NCBI RefSeq assembly: GCF_033473495.1
Contig: NC_088935.1
Location: forward strand, 3,906,001 to 3,970,000
Length of the DNA: 64,000 nucleotides
Origin: Cercospora beticola
Taxonomy: Eukaryota > Ascomycota > Dothideomycetes > Mycosphaerellales > Mycosphaerellaceae
Direction: 5' to 3'
This document shows, one piece after another, positions 38,530 to 49,464 of the stretch. A program made the translations under genes and the position numbers. Each line of letters starts with the position of its first letter. The first letter of the stretch is position 1. The notes beneath the pieces were generated by a model, which was not told the DNA's origin, searched no databases, and worked only from the letters and a program-made list of their open reading frames with translations.

Positions 38530-39570
38530 ATGTCTCCTCCTCGCCTTCTCGTCTCACGCGCAACGCGGCCTTACCTCTCTCCTCGCTATCGACACCTCAC
38601 CCGCCGCCATGCCTCCACAACCCCGATCGCCCAAAAGCAACAATCCTTCTACCAACGCTACCGCTCCCCACTCACCTGGTCCAGCATCGGCATCGGCCTA
38701 GGCCTCATCCTCGGCGGCGTAGCCACAAACTTCATCGCGCCCCCTCCGATGCCCCAACAAGGCACGCACGAAGACAACGTCCTCATCGCAGACCTCAACA
38801 AGCGCATCGACGAAGAATTCAAAGTCAAAGTTCTACGAGGGAAATGTTTGGGAGTCTCCAAACAATTGAAAGGACAAGAAGGTGGATGGGTGGAAATTGT
38901 GCCGCCGATTACGGCGCCTGGAATCGATGGAAAGGCGGAGGGAGTGGGATTGTTGCCGTTTCATGATCGGTTGGTTGATGCGTTACAAGGTGCGAAAGGG
39001 TTGGGTGTGGAGAGAGTATTCTGGGATCGGGATGAGAAGAGATTGGTTGCGATTGTGTGGTTTGGAGGAGCTTTGTCTGGTTGGCCTGGTGTTACGCATG
39101 GTGGGCTATTGGCCATTGCGATGCAAGAGAAGTTGGCATTGGCAGGCAGTTTAGCAGATGGAGGTGACCGAAATGTGAACTCTGCTGTGAAGCCGCAGAG
39201 ACTGCCTGGGACTGGCAATCATGCTACATTGCAGGCACCGACCGCTATGCCTGATGAGCCAGCACAGATGAGCATTGATTATGTCAAGCCGACGTATGCG
39301 AACAATTTCTATGTGATCCGCGCGCAGCCGGCATGGGCGAGTCCGGACGATGTGAGATTGCCTATACAAGAGCATGAGTGGTTTGCGGTGTTGCAGACCA
39401 TGGACGGGAAGCCTTGCGTGAAGGCTACGGCGAAGTTCTCGCCGAGGTCGGAGTTGGAGAGAGTCGAGGAGAAGGTGAAAGAGGCTGTGGGCGGGTGGAG
39501 CTATTCGGAGTTCAAGAAGTGGATGTGGCCGAGTAGGCAGGAGGAAACATTGGGAGAAGCTGCGGGATGA
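38530..39570 (+). CDS. Mitochondrial hotdog-fold (THEM4/PaaI-like) thioesterase-like protein
   Basis: Single exon, 346 aa from the ATG at 38530 (CAACCATGTC). The start is chosen because it opens a classic mitochondrial presequence rich in Arg/Ser/Leu with no acids (MSPPRLLVSRATRPYLS). A membrane helix (SSIGIGLGLILGGVATNF) follows. The hotdog-fold signature GVTHGGLLAIAMQEKLAL lies near residue 190, then a long insert, then NNFYVIRAQ and the strand EWFAVLQTMDGKPCVKATAKF. This resembles the UPF0644/THEM4 group of acyl-CoA thioesterases attached to the inner membrane. The substrate is not determinable. Confidence 0.78.
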   Translation: MSPPRLLVSRATRPYLSPRYRHLTRRHASTTPIAQKQQSFYQRYRSPLTWSSIGIGLGLILGGVATNFIAPPPMPQQGTHEDNVLIADLNKRIDEEFKVKVLRGKCLGVSKQLKGQEGGWVEIVPPITAPGIDGKAEGVGLLPFHDRLVDALQGAKGLGVERVFWDRDEKRLVAIVWFGGALSGWPGVTHGGLLAIAMQEKLALAGSLADGGDRNVNSAVKPQRLPGTGNHATLQAPTAMPDEPAQMSIDYVKPTYANNFYVIRAQPAWASPDDVRLPIQEHEWFAVLQTMDGKPCVKATAKFSPRSELERVEEKVKEAVGGWSYSEFKKWMWPSRQEETLGEAAG

Positions 39571-41870
39571 AGAGGACAGTGAGAAGTTGTGGTAGCATGC
39601 CAATGCCGTTTAGCTTGCACCCCGCGCGATATCGCAGCACGATGCCGGCTTTCATCATCGAGTCTTCGACATGAGAAGAGGCCAACGATGAAAGTGGACG
39701 GCACTAGCGCCGGTTCTGGTCCTGCTTTTCGCTGAGTCACGATCAGCTGGGGAAGGAACATATGGTCGAAGATCCTTTGGGAGGCAAGCTCTGCCACTGG
39801 ACACCTGGACGTGAATCTGGCCGCTCTTTCAACCTAGTTGCAGACAGCGAAGTGGAACATCGCAAGCAACGAAGGTCGTTGCTCTCTCGCCGCAACGCGA
39901 TCATGCGACTATCTCGCTTCGCGAGACAGAGTGCCGTGAATACGTCTCGTGAACGCAGAGATACGGAGGGCGAGGAAGTACGTGTTGATTATGGTCACGA
40001 TTTTGCTGCCGGCGGAAGCCATCTAACCAGTGCAGAGTCAATAGTCGCCAACAGCACCAGTGGCAGGCCTTCATAAGATATTCCTCCCAAACAGCGACTG
40101 CCATTGGTCGGCTCACAGCAGAGATGCGTATCGCCTTCGTGGTAACGGCTGGGAGCGGAACCTCTGCTTCATACGGACAGAGAGCCAGTCTTCCTGCATG
40201 ACATTTAAGCATGATGAGAACCGTAAGAGAGAAACTCAAACTATAAGTTGAGCCTCAAACATATGTTCACCGCATGCAGCCATTGGGAAGAGCGGACGAG
40301 GTGGCGATTCCATTTGGAGCGATCTTATAGCAAAGTGGACATCGGCACATTCGCGCCTGGACAGCTAGCCATGCCATCTGATGGCTTGCAACCCATCCAG
40401 GTCAGTAGTTGCCTTTGAGGTACATATAAATAGTCAATCACAAATCTCACAGATCGTAACTGTCAGTGCGACTGGCAATTCCTCGAATACTCCTTCTCGT
40501 GGACATTCACAATTGCGATAGCAATCTCGCTTGGTACCCAGATAAAAGTCGCTGCAAGGACGGAGCACGTGGTCATCGCTCCATTCTGTTCATATTCCAT
40601 CAAGTCCATCGGCTATATACTTTGTTTAGCTGCTCGTACTACGATGGCCGGTGATTAACATGCGCAAGCCACATCGAGACCTCCAACGGCCTTCCTCGTT
40701 GAGCTCGGGCTCCCTTGGACTTTCGTAATCCTGGCCCTCGGTTATCTGGACCCTCCGAGAGCACGAGGTCAGCAGAGAGAGTCAAACTCCTCACGCCTCG
40801 CCACGCGTCCGCTGGTTCTCATTTCGACGATCACAACTAACGGCGACGCTACGAGCGGTTTTGTTCAGATTGAAAGATTCATCAAGCTGAGACGCACGGC
40901 GCACATGGTGGCAGATTTGGCTTTTAACTAACTCCTTCAGCTGTGAAGGTCCTAAAGTCGTGACACGTCGGCGGGCGCGTGTCGTTGCACAGGCAGAGAT
41001 CCCGCCGACCATGGCCGAGGGCAGAGCCACCGGGAGTAGTATCGCAGTCCAGTCGTACAGTGACAAGTAGATGGCAGCGCGTCGCAGAGGAGGCAAATGC
41101 GATGTGTTCGACGATGGCGTGCGTTGATGGTCCAGGTGCAGTGGGGCAGAAGTGTCTCCCCGGTTCTGTGAGCGTGAGTGGCCAATGGTCTGGGATGCGA
41201 GCTGCTGCGTTCCCGCCCATCCCCACAGCCCAGAGCTCCCGTGCTTGCTGTTCTTAACCTGAAGAGAGCCCGCCTGGAGCGTGAATTCCCTTTTCAGTCT
41301 TCCCTAACTCCATCTGGTATCGAAGTCGAAACAAATAAGCAGTCTGAAGTTAGCTCACTGCCTCTTCCATCCACCCTTTACCTGCGCAGGGCTGCCAGCT
41401 TGCTGCCTCCAGATCCGCGCTGCACGAATCCGCCGGGCGAAGCTTTTTGCTTGCTGCTGCTGCTCTGTTTCGGCGCGCTCTTTTGCCAGCTGCGCGTGTG
41501 GGTGGGTTTTCTCTTGCGACGAGGGAAGCGGCCGCTCGGAGCCACAACTGCACATTCCGCCGACCAGCCACCCTGCGACTCTCTGCAACTCACGAACTGC
41601 ACGCCGCTGCGACACCGGACTTTCCGTTTGCGTCGCCGACACACTCTCGACGTTCATCTGCTCTGTATCGCTGGGCCCGTCGGCACGCGCTGAGGTAACC
41701 GTCGCCCTGCAGCCAGTAGAAGCGGCGATCGAGACGCGGCCTCAAATTGCTTGGCACTGCCTGCCCATCAACCCTTCCAACACAACTCGGCCTTCCCGCC
41801 TCGTCTGCGGTCCAACTCGCTCGAACGGGCGTAGCTTGTACTTCCAAAAACGACAACCACCGACTTCACC
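39571..41870. other. Intergenic 2.3 kb, no gene seen
   Basis: Short frames on both strands overlap one another without family features. The 700 bp before 41871 are pyrimidine-rich on the plus strand and probably form the long promoter and 5' UTR of the MADS-box gene. Confidence 0.5.
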
Positions 41871-42651
41871 ATGTCGGCCGAAGGCGTGCAAGACCTCAAC
41901 ACCAACAACAATGACGAGCACGAGCAGGAGGAGCTCGAGAACGGCGCGTCTGAGAGCCGCGGCGTGAAGCGACAGCGCACCTCTGCCGCCGCCGACGACG
42001 ACGACGATGACGATGACAAGCCTGGTCGCGAGCGCCGCAAGATCGAGATCAAGTTCATTCAGGACAAGTCGCGTCGGCACATCACCTTCTCGAAGCGCAA
42101 AGCCGGTATCATGAAGAAGGTGCGCCTCGTCCATCATCCAAACCATCGAGCGACGCGTCGCGTCCATCGAGTTTCATCGCACTGACATTGCATCCCAGGC
42201 ATACGAGTTGTCGGTGCTCACAGGCACCCAAGTACTACTGCTTGTCGTGTCCGAGACCGGTCTGGTCTACACCTTCACCACGCCCAAGCTCCAGCCGCTG
42301 GTCACGAAGCCCGAAGGCAAGAACCTGATCCAGGTATGCATCCACCATGTTGTCCTCCCGTCTCACGCGTGCTAACTGCAATAGGCATGCCTCAACGCTC
42401 CAGAACCTGCCGACTCTAATGGAGTCGATGGAGAGTCCGCCGTCGACTCACCCGAAGAGCAGCAATCCGCACCTCCGCCAATGCCTCAGTCGATGCCACC
42501 CCAAGGCATGCAGCAACGACAGCCTCAAGCGCCCTACATGACCGCCGATCAACAACAGGCGTTGCAGTATCAAGCATATCTGCAACAGCAACAGGCGCAG
42601 CAGAGCGGATATCCCATGCCGCCTCAGCAACATATGCAGTCTCGGGGTTAG
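41871..42651 (+). CDS. mcm1: MADS-box transcription factor MCM1
   Basis: Three exons, 41871..42119, 42199..42333 and 42385..42651, in phase 0, giving 216 aa. The MADS domain (from about residue 55) reads RRKIEIKFIQDKSRRHITF, then SKRKAGIMKKAYELSVLTGTQ, and is followed by the SAM-like extension YTFTTPKLQPLVTKPEG typical of Mcm1/SRF. Intron 1 splits the MADS box after IMKK, a conserved position in fungal MCM1 genes. An acidic run of eight Asp precedes the domain. The Gln/Pro-rich tail ends at TAG (42649-42651), but the same frame remains open for 54 more codons (see findings). Mcm1 partners with mating-type and developmental factors to control mating, cell-cycle and virulence genes. Confidence 0.93.
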
Positions 42652-44025
42652 GAGGCTCCAGATTTGTCACAAAGCAACCAGGAATACCAGGACTACCTTG
42701 GGCGGCAAGTGCAAAAGCCGCAGGAGCAACACGCTGCTTCTGCTGCCTCCGGCACGACGCAGCAGACCAATCCATTCCCGAATGAATGGTCGGGTCTGCA
42801 ACAACACCCAAGTTGAGCATACAATTCGGCAGAGCAAAGACGGGAAAACAACACGATAGGACGACACCGAGAAGATACCTTTCCATCATCTTGGTATCAC
42901 GGCGTGGGGCATGGGACACAAGACATTACGGGCATGAATACCGGTACGGGCGGCAGATATGACTTTCTTCATTCAGATGCGGATGTGTGTGTATGGTGTG
43001 TGTGTTGCTGTTTGTCTGGTTTTTCACTTGTTGTTATTTTCTCAAAAAAGAACAACGGGGGGAAAGAAATGCATAAAGCGTCCCTAATGGCGGACTGAAT
43101 TGTACGGATCGGACGATTATGCCTTTTCTCTCGACTCTTCTCATCTCTCTCCTCCAGCACCAGACCATCGACGAGACAGAAGCTTTTGCAACCAGTCAAT
43201 GATGATCTCAGCGAGGCTGAGAGCAAAGCGAAATGGGATGATATGTGAGAATGATGAGAGCAGGCTGAGTCGTTGCTGAGGGAATATGTAGAGTACATGA
43301 AATGCAAACTGTGATTGAAGTATATCTCTATCTCTTTCCAATTCATTGTATTCTCCACTCTTTCCTGGCTGGTTCAATGACTGCTGCCACGCCGTGTTCT
43401 CGCGTACAAGATCTGTTTCACGCTCTCCGCACTGTCTTTCAGCAATGCTTGATACCTCGGAGCGAAATGCTGCCGGCCCCAGTCCCACACGTCGGAGAAT
43501 AGATCATATTGTACACCTCTCGCAATCCACATGTGGCGATCGCCTGTGGCAGTCGGATCTCTCTGTGGCACTGCGGTAATGTATCACCCGCGATGCTGTG
43601 CGACTCGTGGCTGATACTTTTGTTCTTCTTTGCCGCCCGGCGAGGAGTCCGGTTGTTGCACTACAGCTGGGCGGAACACATCGGATCGTCTCGGGTTTAC
43701 GTCACTTGGGATCTTTGCTTTCGTTTATGTGGCGACCGGATATTCTCTTCTTCCTGGAGGTAGGAGGTGGCGGAAGCGTTGAGCCGGCTGGCGGAGGCAA
43801 TGATGCGTCGAAAGAGGTGGCGAGGTCGAGGGACTGAAGCGTTCGTCAAATATTATGCCAAACGCACAGAGGCTCCCATCCTTCGAGCCCTGGCTGGATG
43901 GAGGAGAGAGTGTTCTTGTGCACTCTGGAGCTGGAGGATTCCTGAATCGCGTGTGAAAAGTAGGATCCCCTTCCTAGACATTCTCTTTCCAGCCCTCTGA
44001 GGTTCCAAGCGTGACGAGGTCTTGT
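42652..44025. other. Intergenic; begins with an in-frame Gln-rich extension of MCM1
   Basis: Bases 42652-42813 continue the MCM1 frame for 54 sense codons up to TGA (42814-42816), with a Gln/Pro/Ser-rich composition like the MCM1 tail. Beyond that no gene is seen. Confidence 0.5.
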
Positions 44026-44395
44026 TCAACTCGTCCTCGTCCTTCCTTCCAGAGTACCTTGCATCCCTGTCGCAGTTTTTGCAGCAGAGGATTTGGGATC
44101 TATTTCTTTTCCATTCAACTTGTCTATCTTGGCTTGCAGGTCATCTTTGGTGCGCTGGAGTTGAGCGCGCATTGTTTCGAGCTGGGCCAGCTTTTCAGTT
44201 GTAGTTGCTTCGTAGGCTTTTTGTCTTTCCTGGGAAGTTGTTAGAAGAGAGTACGAGGATGTATACTATTGTGAAGGTTTGTACTTGTTTGTATTCTTGC
44301 CGCATGTTCAGGCCTGCGCCGTACCAGGCTCCCGTGGCTGTTATGGCTGCTACAGAGCCTGTGAGGGCGTAGATGCGGGCTTTATTTGCTACCAT
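44026..44395 (-). CDS. Small single-pass membrane protein with coiled coil
   Basis: Two exons on the minus strand, 44285..44395 and 44026..44229, with a 55-nt intron (GTACAA...CCCAG), giving 104 aa; phase 0 throughout. Residues 9-30 form one membrane helix (YALTGSVAAITATGAWYGAGL), preceded by a short basic N-terminus. Residues about 35-85 are a charged coiled coil (EKLAQLETMRAQLQRTKDDLQAK). The shape resembles small mitochondrial inner-membrane assembly factors, but I cannot name the family. It is divergent from HSK3 across 207 bp. Confidence 0.65.
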
Positions 44396-44602
44396 CTTTG
44401 CTGCGAAGAGGAATTGGTATACGGAACGAGTTCTGGTGATGAACGGGAATGAGATGTGTATGGCTTGGCATCTCTGGTCGTCGCTGCTCGGCTGACTTGC
44501 CCGTGTTTGTTCTCGCGCGCAGAAGTCGCGTCTGGCGCAACGGACATCACGTCTTCGCATAAACATCAACAAGAACAATACACCAAGTCTGCGACTTTCA
44601 AA
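44396..44602. promoter_or_regulatory. 207-bp divergent promoter (small membrane protein / HSK3)
   Basis: The start codons of two short genes face away from each other across 207 bp, so this interval must contain both promoters. Confidence 0.5.
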
Positions 44603-44979
44603 ATGTCTTCATCCCATCCGACGAGGACACCAGGACATACGCGTTCACAGTCGAGCGCTCGGCTTTCGACTGTTCCCACTTCCGCTTCCAAGTCTCGTCA
44701 GCTTTCGCATTTGCATTCCCAGCTGGCGCAGTTGACGGCGAATATGTCGGATCTGGAGAATTTGCTGCGAATGACGGCTGTACAGGCGGAGGGTATGAGA
44801 GTACTGGGCGGATATGCTGGAGGAATGTGAGTATTATGCTGTTATCAGGAAGTGCACAGAGGGCCTTGTATGGATCAGCTGACCCATTTTGTTGTAGGTT
44901 CATGGCTGCCAGCAAAGTTCTCGGAGAGGAAACAGTGCAAGGTGGCAGTGCCTCCCAAGATGCCAGTGGTGGAAAGTAA
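44603..44979 (+). CDS. hsk3: DASH complex subunit Hsk3
   Basis: Two exons, 44603..44826 and 44898..44979, with a 71-nt intron (GTGAGT...TTGTAG), giving 101 aa. Hsk3 is a small subunit of the DASH/Dam1 ring that couples kinetochores to microtubules in fungi. The core reads QLSHLHSQLAQLTANMSDLENLLRMTAVQAE, then MRVLGGYAGGM and FMAASKVLGEE across the splice site, which is the family's whole conserved region. The N-terminal 35 residues are Ser/Thr/Arg-rich and probably disordered. The ATG is preceded by TCAAA. The gene is too short to be seen without splicing. Confidence 0.9.
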
Positions 44980-45281
44980 CGGGTTCGGTATCTTTACAAA
45001 TGCGCTGCTCTCAACTGGCTGCGTTGACGGTGGAACTACAAAGGGCGCCTTCTTGTTAGACGCACGCAAGCTATCTTGGCTCTCAATTTGCGAGTGAGAG
45101 AGTCTGGCATAGATGGACAGTGGCTGAGAGCAGGAACGGTCGAGACTCAACTAAACGTGCCACGTCTGGCTTCACTTCAGTCGGGAATTAGGTGTTGTGT
45201 CCGTGCCGCTCTCACGACCGTCTTCCAGATGCTTGCGACGAGACGCGACGTTACAGATGACGCAAATACCAGCGCGACACA
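44980..45281. other. Short intergenic spacer
   Basis: 302 bp between HSK3 and the next same-strand gene. No gene is seen; it holds the HSK3 3' UTR and the downstream promoter. Confidence 0.45.
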
Positions 45282-46892
45282 ATGTACTCGAGCACACCAA
45301 CAACCATGGACCTCAGAGGCCAGGCCGCAGCATGGACACCTCAACATGAATCGGCTACGCAGTACTTGGCTGCAGGGCGACGACAATTCCCCAGTGAAGC
45401 CCCAAACAACCAGACTCTTGGGATGGCCCAGACGACTTCGTTATGTGCCAACCAGGGCCATCCATACAGCACTAATGGGTTCGCCCCTGCCTTCCCCTCT
45501 CCACCCGCGTCACAGCATGAGAGCACAGCTCCTCAGCATGCCATCAATCTTCAACAGGACCTGGTCAATCATTTGCGGGATGACAGGGATCGTCTAGTCA
45601 ATGATAAGGAACGACTCGTTTCCGAGAAGAATGCACTGCTCGACGAGAAGCGTCTGCTGGTGGAAGACAGGGAACGAGCAGTGAAGGCAACCGATGAGTT
45701 GTTGAGCTCGAAGACTAGACTTTGGCAAGATTACTACAACGATGTCAAGTCTCGCGACGAAGAGATCGCGAAACTGAAAGAAGGCCATACTTCACTCGAG
45801 CGGGAGCTTGGCGTCCTCAAGAAACAGAACAGACGTCTTGCAAGGGAGCTAGATGAATTCATGGAGAAAGACGAAAACGGCGTAGGACCTGAGGACGATC
45901 TGCAGAGCAAGGGCGAAATCAAGTTTGAGTCGGGTTTGGAAGCAGAGCCAGTACCGAAGGCCAGGAAACAAGCGCGAACTTCTTCCTGGCTCGAAGGTAT
46001 CACACAGCCAGAGCAGGCTATGACTGAGTCACGAAAGCAGATGGAAGAGCTGTTCGGAGGAAGACACTCAGACACCGCAGTCAACGATTGTGATACTGCT
46101 GGTGAGCCGCCAACAAAGAGGACAAGGTTTTGTGCGCCCGATATGGTTCACGAGAACCACGAGAAAGGTGACACATCTCCACGACATGTGCAATCTCCCT
46201 GCGTACGGCCGAGTCTGGGTCAGACTTGTGATCTGATCTCCGATCCGCCAACTACAGAGCAGCAAGGTGCTGCAGAGCTGGTCGGAAATCCGGCGCTTCT
46301 GGCTCCACTGCCTCAGCTCCGGCTGCTTGAAGCAGCGCCGCAAGATCCACACGACGCAACTGGACTTTCGGAGAGCTTGAGAAAGCTCCAAAATAACTAT
46401 TTGGGTCCTATGGCTTTCACGATACGACCAGCTATCCGACACAACATTGCAATCAAAGGTTATGGCCAGCTCCAGGAATTGAACATAATAGTTCTGGATT
46501 CAATCTCCGAGACAATGAGCATGTTACAGCAAAAAGTCCAGCAGGGCAAGCGGCCCAAGTCGCCGCGCTTCAAGAGCACCCAGGGGTGCTGCTGGTCATG
46601 GACTCACTCATCCAGCCATTGTTTGTGGACTACAGATCATCCGCGTCTGTTCGCTTGCAGGAGTTGCTTTCAAGCTCAGCGTGCTTGTCTGCTTTGGCAA
46701 GGCGATGGCGTGTGGGATATCTTGCCGCTGCCGCCTAAAGTTAGGAAGCAAAATGCGGCGCATACGGATCATGAGTATTGCATTTTCGGGCAGCGTGTTT
46801 CGTGGGGAGACTTTGGGGAGTTTGCGCCGGTGTGGGAGCCTTCCAACAGAAAGGAGACAACTACTCAGTCAACTGTGACCAGCCAGACGTAG
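45282..46892 (+). CDS. Coiled-coil protein with C-terminal Cys/His/Trp-rich module
   Basis: Single exon, 536 aa; ATG at 45282. Residues 1-85 are polar and disordered. Residues about 85-205 are a strong coiled coil (DRDRLVNDKERLVSEKNALLD). The middle is acidic and Ser/Pro-rich with a short basic patch (PTKRTRF). Residues about 430-500 hold a compact module with CCWSW, ACRSCFQAQRACLLW and DILPLP; the spaced Cys and His could bind zinc. I have a vague impression of this module at the end of other Dothideomycete proteins but know no name for it. It could be nuclear; function unknown. Confidence 0.65.
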   Translation: MYSSTPTTMDLRGQAAAWTPQHESATQYLAAGRRQFPSEAPNNQTLGMAQTTSLCANQGHPYSTNGFAPAFPSPPASQHESTAPQHAINLQQDLVNHLRDDRDRLVNDKERLVSEKNALLDEKRLLVEDRERAVKATDELLSSKTRLWQDYYNDVKSRDEEIAKLKEGHTSLERELGVLKKQNRRLARELDEFMEKDENGVGPEDDLQSKGEIKFESGLEAEPVPKARKQARTSSWLEGITQPEQAMTESRKQMEELFGGRHSDTAVNDCDTAGEPPTKRTRFCAPDMVHENHEKGDTSPRHVQSPCVRPSLGQTCDLISDPPTTEQQGAAELVGNPALLAPLPQLRLLEAAPQDPHDATGLSESLRKLQNNYLGPMAFTIRPAIRHNIAIKGYGQLQELNIIVLDSISETMSMLQQKVQQGKRPKSPRFKSTQGCCWSWTHSSSHCLWTTDHPRLFACRSCFQAQRACLLWQGDGVWDILPLPPKVRKQNAAHTDHEYCIFGQRVSWGDFGEFAPVWEPSNRKETTTQSTVTSQT

Positions 46893-48009
46893 TACAAGTA
46901 GCGTGCCGATGTATGGAGATCAATACTATGAGTTCACGTATGGTCTAAAGACGATGAAAGCTCCGGTGTTAACATTCCAGACATTGGTTGGCAAGGGAAG
47001 GACCAGGGATGCGCTGAAGATATGCTTTGCTTGACCGCGGGTCACTTCTCTCCTCCGTCCGGTAGACAGGAAGGGCAACTGACGGACCTTCCGGCATCAT
47101 TCAAGACGTCACCCGGATGTGAAGTTACATGGCACTTTGAAGAGTGTTCATGAAGCAATGGAGCTACTTTCTACGATCTTTTCTGGAAAGCCTCTTCGAA
47201 TGTGTGCGGACAGTAGACAGAAGTGTAGAAAGCAGGAAGAATATCCAAATTCTGAATGGTTTCTGGCGGGAGAAGACTGCTTCGCTAACAGAGTTTTTGT
47301 GGTTGACTATCTTTCGTCGGGCTTTCTGGACACTTGCGCGTTGGAGCTTTGTCAGATTGCGTTTCCAGAGGAGGTCGGCGAAGAACAAGGCCGAGGACAA
47401 ATATTGTTTTGGGAGATACAGGACCAAAATCGTAGTCAAGTCGAATCTATCTCGAATGAACACTTGCTTTCTGACTGCTTTGTTGTCTAATGCAGAACAC
47501 GTTCGACTAGAGTACGGAATCGGCACGTTTAGATCTTTTCCCGAGCTTGAGCTCGGATCGTACGTTGTGCGAGACCTGGGGGAAGTCGAAATGGTGGATG
47601 CCGATCGCTGCATCGAGGCTGGTGTATTTGCTTTCGTACCGCGGGCGGCGGAACGCCATACTGATTCGGGAATGATTTTATAGGAAGTGAATCGCGTAGA
47701 AACAAAGCGTCGCTGACGGTCGAATGGTATGCAGTTTTCGTGGTGGACGTTTGAGAAGTGAGATGCATGGAACAAACTAGTCGTTGTGAAAGTCTTTGCT
47801 GAATGGCACCAGTCATTCATTCATATCATTGAATTTCATTTTCATAATCATAGCATACATACATCCACTTCATGTCATGCCCAAAATTTACATCTAAATC
47901 TTTCCGTGATTCTCCCCTTCCCTCTTTCCGCAACCAGAATTGATTATCACAAACACAAAGCGCCAACGCTATGCTTTCTCAAATCTGCCGCGAGCCGAAC
48001 CTCAGAGGT
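46893..48009. other. Intergenic, competing open frames on both strands
   Basis: Frames of 112-219 codons overlap at 47119-47820 on both strands; none has an informative motif, and the longest lack good ATG contexts. I do not call a gene. The right end is the 3' flank of the permease gene. Confidence 0.4.
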
Positions 48010-49464
48010 CTATGAGTAGGACGAAGAGTCGCAAGTAAAACTGCTCCGCACCTCACCAGAAGAATACTGATGTCTAATATCCTCCACACTAGCATAAGTT
48101 CCCGCACCGAGAACAACCATTCCGATGATCAGAACAATAACATTCGTCACGGAAAGTGCGATGTTTTTCCATCCTTGGTACCACTTTCCTTCCTTGATGA
48201 GTTGGAACCAGAACAGCGCTGGGAAGTAGAATGTGAAGCCCGAGATGAAGAGGGCGGAGATCAGACCGAGGAGGGCGTTGAAGAAGGGGATTGCTTCAGC
48301 GATGATCCAGCCGATGATGGTGATGATTGCGATCAGGATGGTCCAGACGAGCCAACCTTTCTTGTTGTGGATGTATCGGATTTCGGAGTTGGGGAAGGCG
48401 CGTTCGATGATGTAGCGGCCGACGACTGTGCCGTTGATACTGCCGGAGATGAAGATGACGGGGAGGGCGACGCCGAATGCTACGCGGGAGACGGTGAAGC
48501 CGGCGGAGAGGAGGGCTGGGGAGCTGACGGATTGGCCGACGAAGGCGTAGATGAGGGCTCCGGTGAGGGTGTAGATGAAGATTTCGGTCAAGCCGAGAGC
48601 CCAGATTGATTTGACGAAGTCGGTCGGGGTGTGCATTTCGGACATGAAGCTGAATTGGCAGACTGCGAAGGAGTAGGCGAAGATGATGTTGGTGGTTGAT
48701 AGGAAGGCTTGGTAGAAGGTGGTGCCTTCGGCTGGCCAGAGTTGCCAGTCTACGGCGCTGAGACCGCCTGGTTGGCTGTGGGCGTTGACTCCAGTGGCGA
48801 TGATGGTGATGAGAATGGCAGCAATGATTGACACGAAATCGATGTAGCCCAGAATCGCGACATCGTGAAAGGTTGGCGGAAGTGCCACGATGAACAGGAT
48901 GATTGCCGAGACAACGGAGAAGACCAAAGCGCAAATCCCTGGCTCGTTGATGATGCGAATGAATGCGATCGTTCCGGTCAAAGCGTGAGATCCCACAAGC
49001 AATACCAAGAAGAGCACGAACATGACCGAGGTCAACTCATACCCAAACCTCCCCCAGATGAGCTTCACAGCATCGGCATAATGCGCCACGTGAGGATGCT
49101 TCAGCTTCACCTGTCCAACAACATACGATGTGTAGATCGCGACCAGGCCCAGACCGACAGTCATGATGACCCCAGGAATCATGCCGAGCGTCGCAAAAGC
49201 TGAGGGAACCGAGAGTGATCCTAGCGCAATAGCCTCGACGATCAGACAGATTGTTAATCGCTGCCAGCTGAGTCTCTGGAATTTGGCCTGGCCTTCATGT
49301 ATTGTGACTTGCTGGCCCAGTTGGTTTTCGGCGTCGTACTTTTCGATATCCTTTTGGCTGCTGTCTCGCGGTGATGCGCTGCCACTTCCAGCCATGTCGG
49401 TCTGTGCCTTCTCCTCGTAGCCGCCATCGCGGACAACGCCATAGTCCGTCATGCCCGTGGACAT
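48010..49464 (-). CDS. Amino-acid permease, AAAP family (MTR-like)
   Basis: Single exon, 484 aa, ATG at 49464. AAAP proteins such as Neurospora MTR import neutral aliphatic and aromatic amino acids with protons. After a 65-residue polar N-terminus come about eleven membrane helices, starting RLTICLIVEAIALGSLSVPSAFATLG, which is the family's first-helix signature with the unwound GSLS region. Later marks are FAYSFAVCQFSFMSEMHTP and NKKGWLVWTILIAIITIIGW. The C-terminus is short and Ser-rich. A second in-frame ATG five codons downstream is possible. Codons at third positions are strongly G/C in the 3' half. Confidence 0.9.
   Translation of the reverse strand: MSTGMTDYGVVRDGGYEEKAQTDMAGSGSASPRDSSQKDIEKYDAENQLGQQVTIHEGQAKFQRLSWQRLTICLIVEAIALGSLSVPSAFATLGMIPGVIMTVGLGLVAIYTSYVVGQVKLKHPHVAHYADAVKLIWGRFGYELTSVMFVLFLVLLVGSHALTGTIAFIRIINEPGICALVFSVVSAIILFIVALPPTFHDVAILGYIDFVSIIAAILITIIATGVNAHSQPGGLSAVDWQLWPAEGTTFYQAFLSTTNIIFAYSFAVCQFSFMSEMHTPTDFVKSIWALGLTEIFIYTLTGALIYAFVGQSVSSPALLSAGFTVSRVAFGVALPVIFISGSINGTVVGRYIIERAFPNSEIRYIHNKKGWLVWTILIAIITIIGWIIAEAIPFFNALLGLISALFISGFTFYFPALFWFQLIKEGKWYQGWKNIALSVTNVIVLIIGMVVLGAGTYASVEDIRHQYSSGEVRSSFTCDSSSYS

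Noticed and set aside
42385..42816. Intron ending at the MCM1 TAG
   Set aside because: An acceptor would fit, but no donor GT lies at a codon border upstream, so the frame could not be kept.
47119..47820. Competing frames of 112-219 codons on both strands
   Set aside because: None has a recognisable domain, and the longest begin at non-ATG codons or in poor contexts.
48070..48934. Acidic plus-strand and Arg/His-rich minus-strand frames
   Set aside because: Shadows of the G/C-biased amino-acid permease gene.
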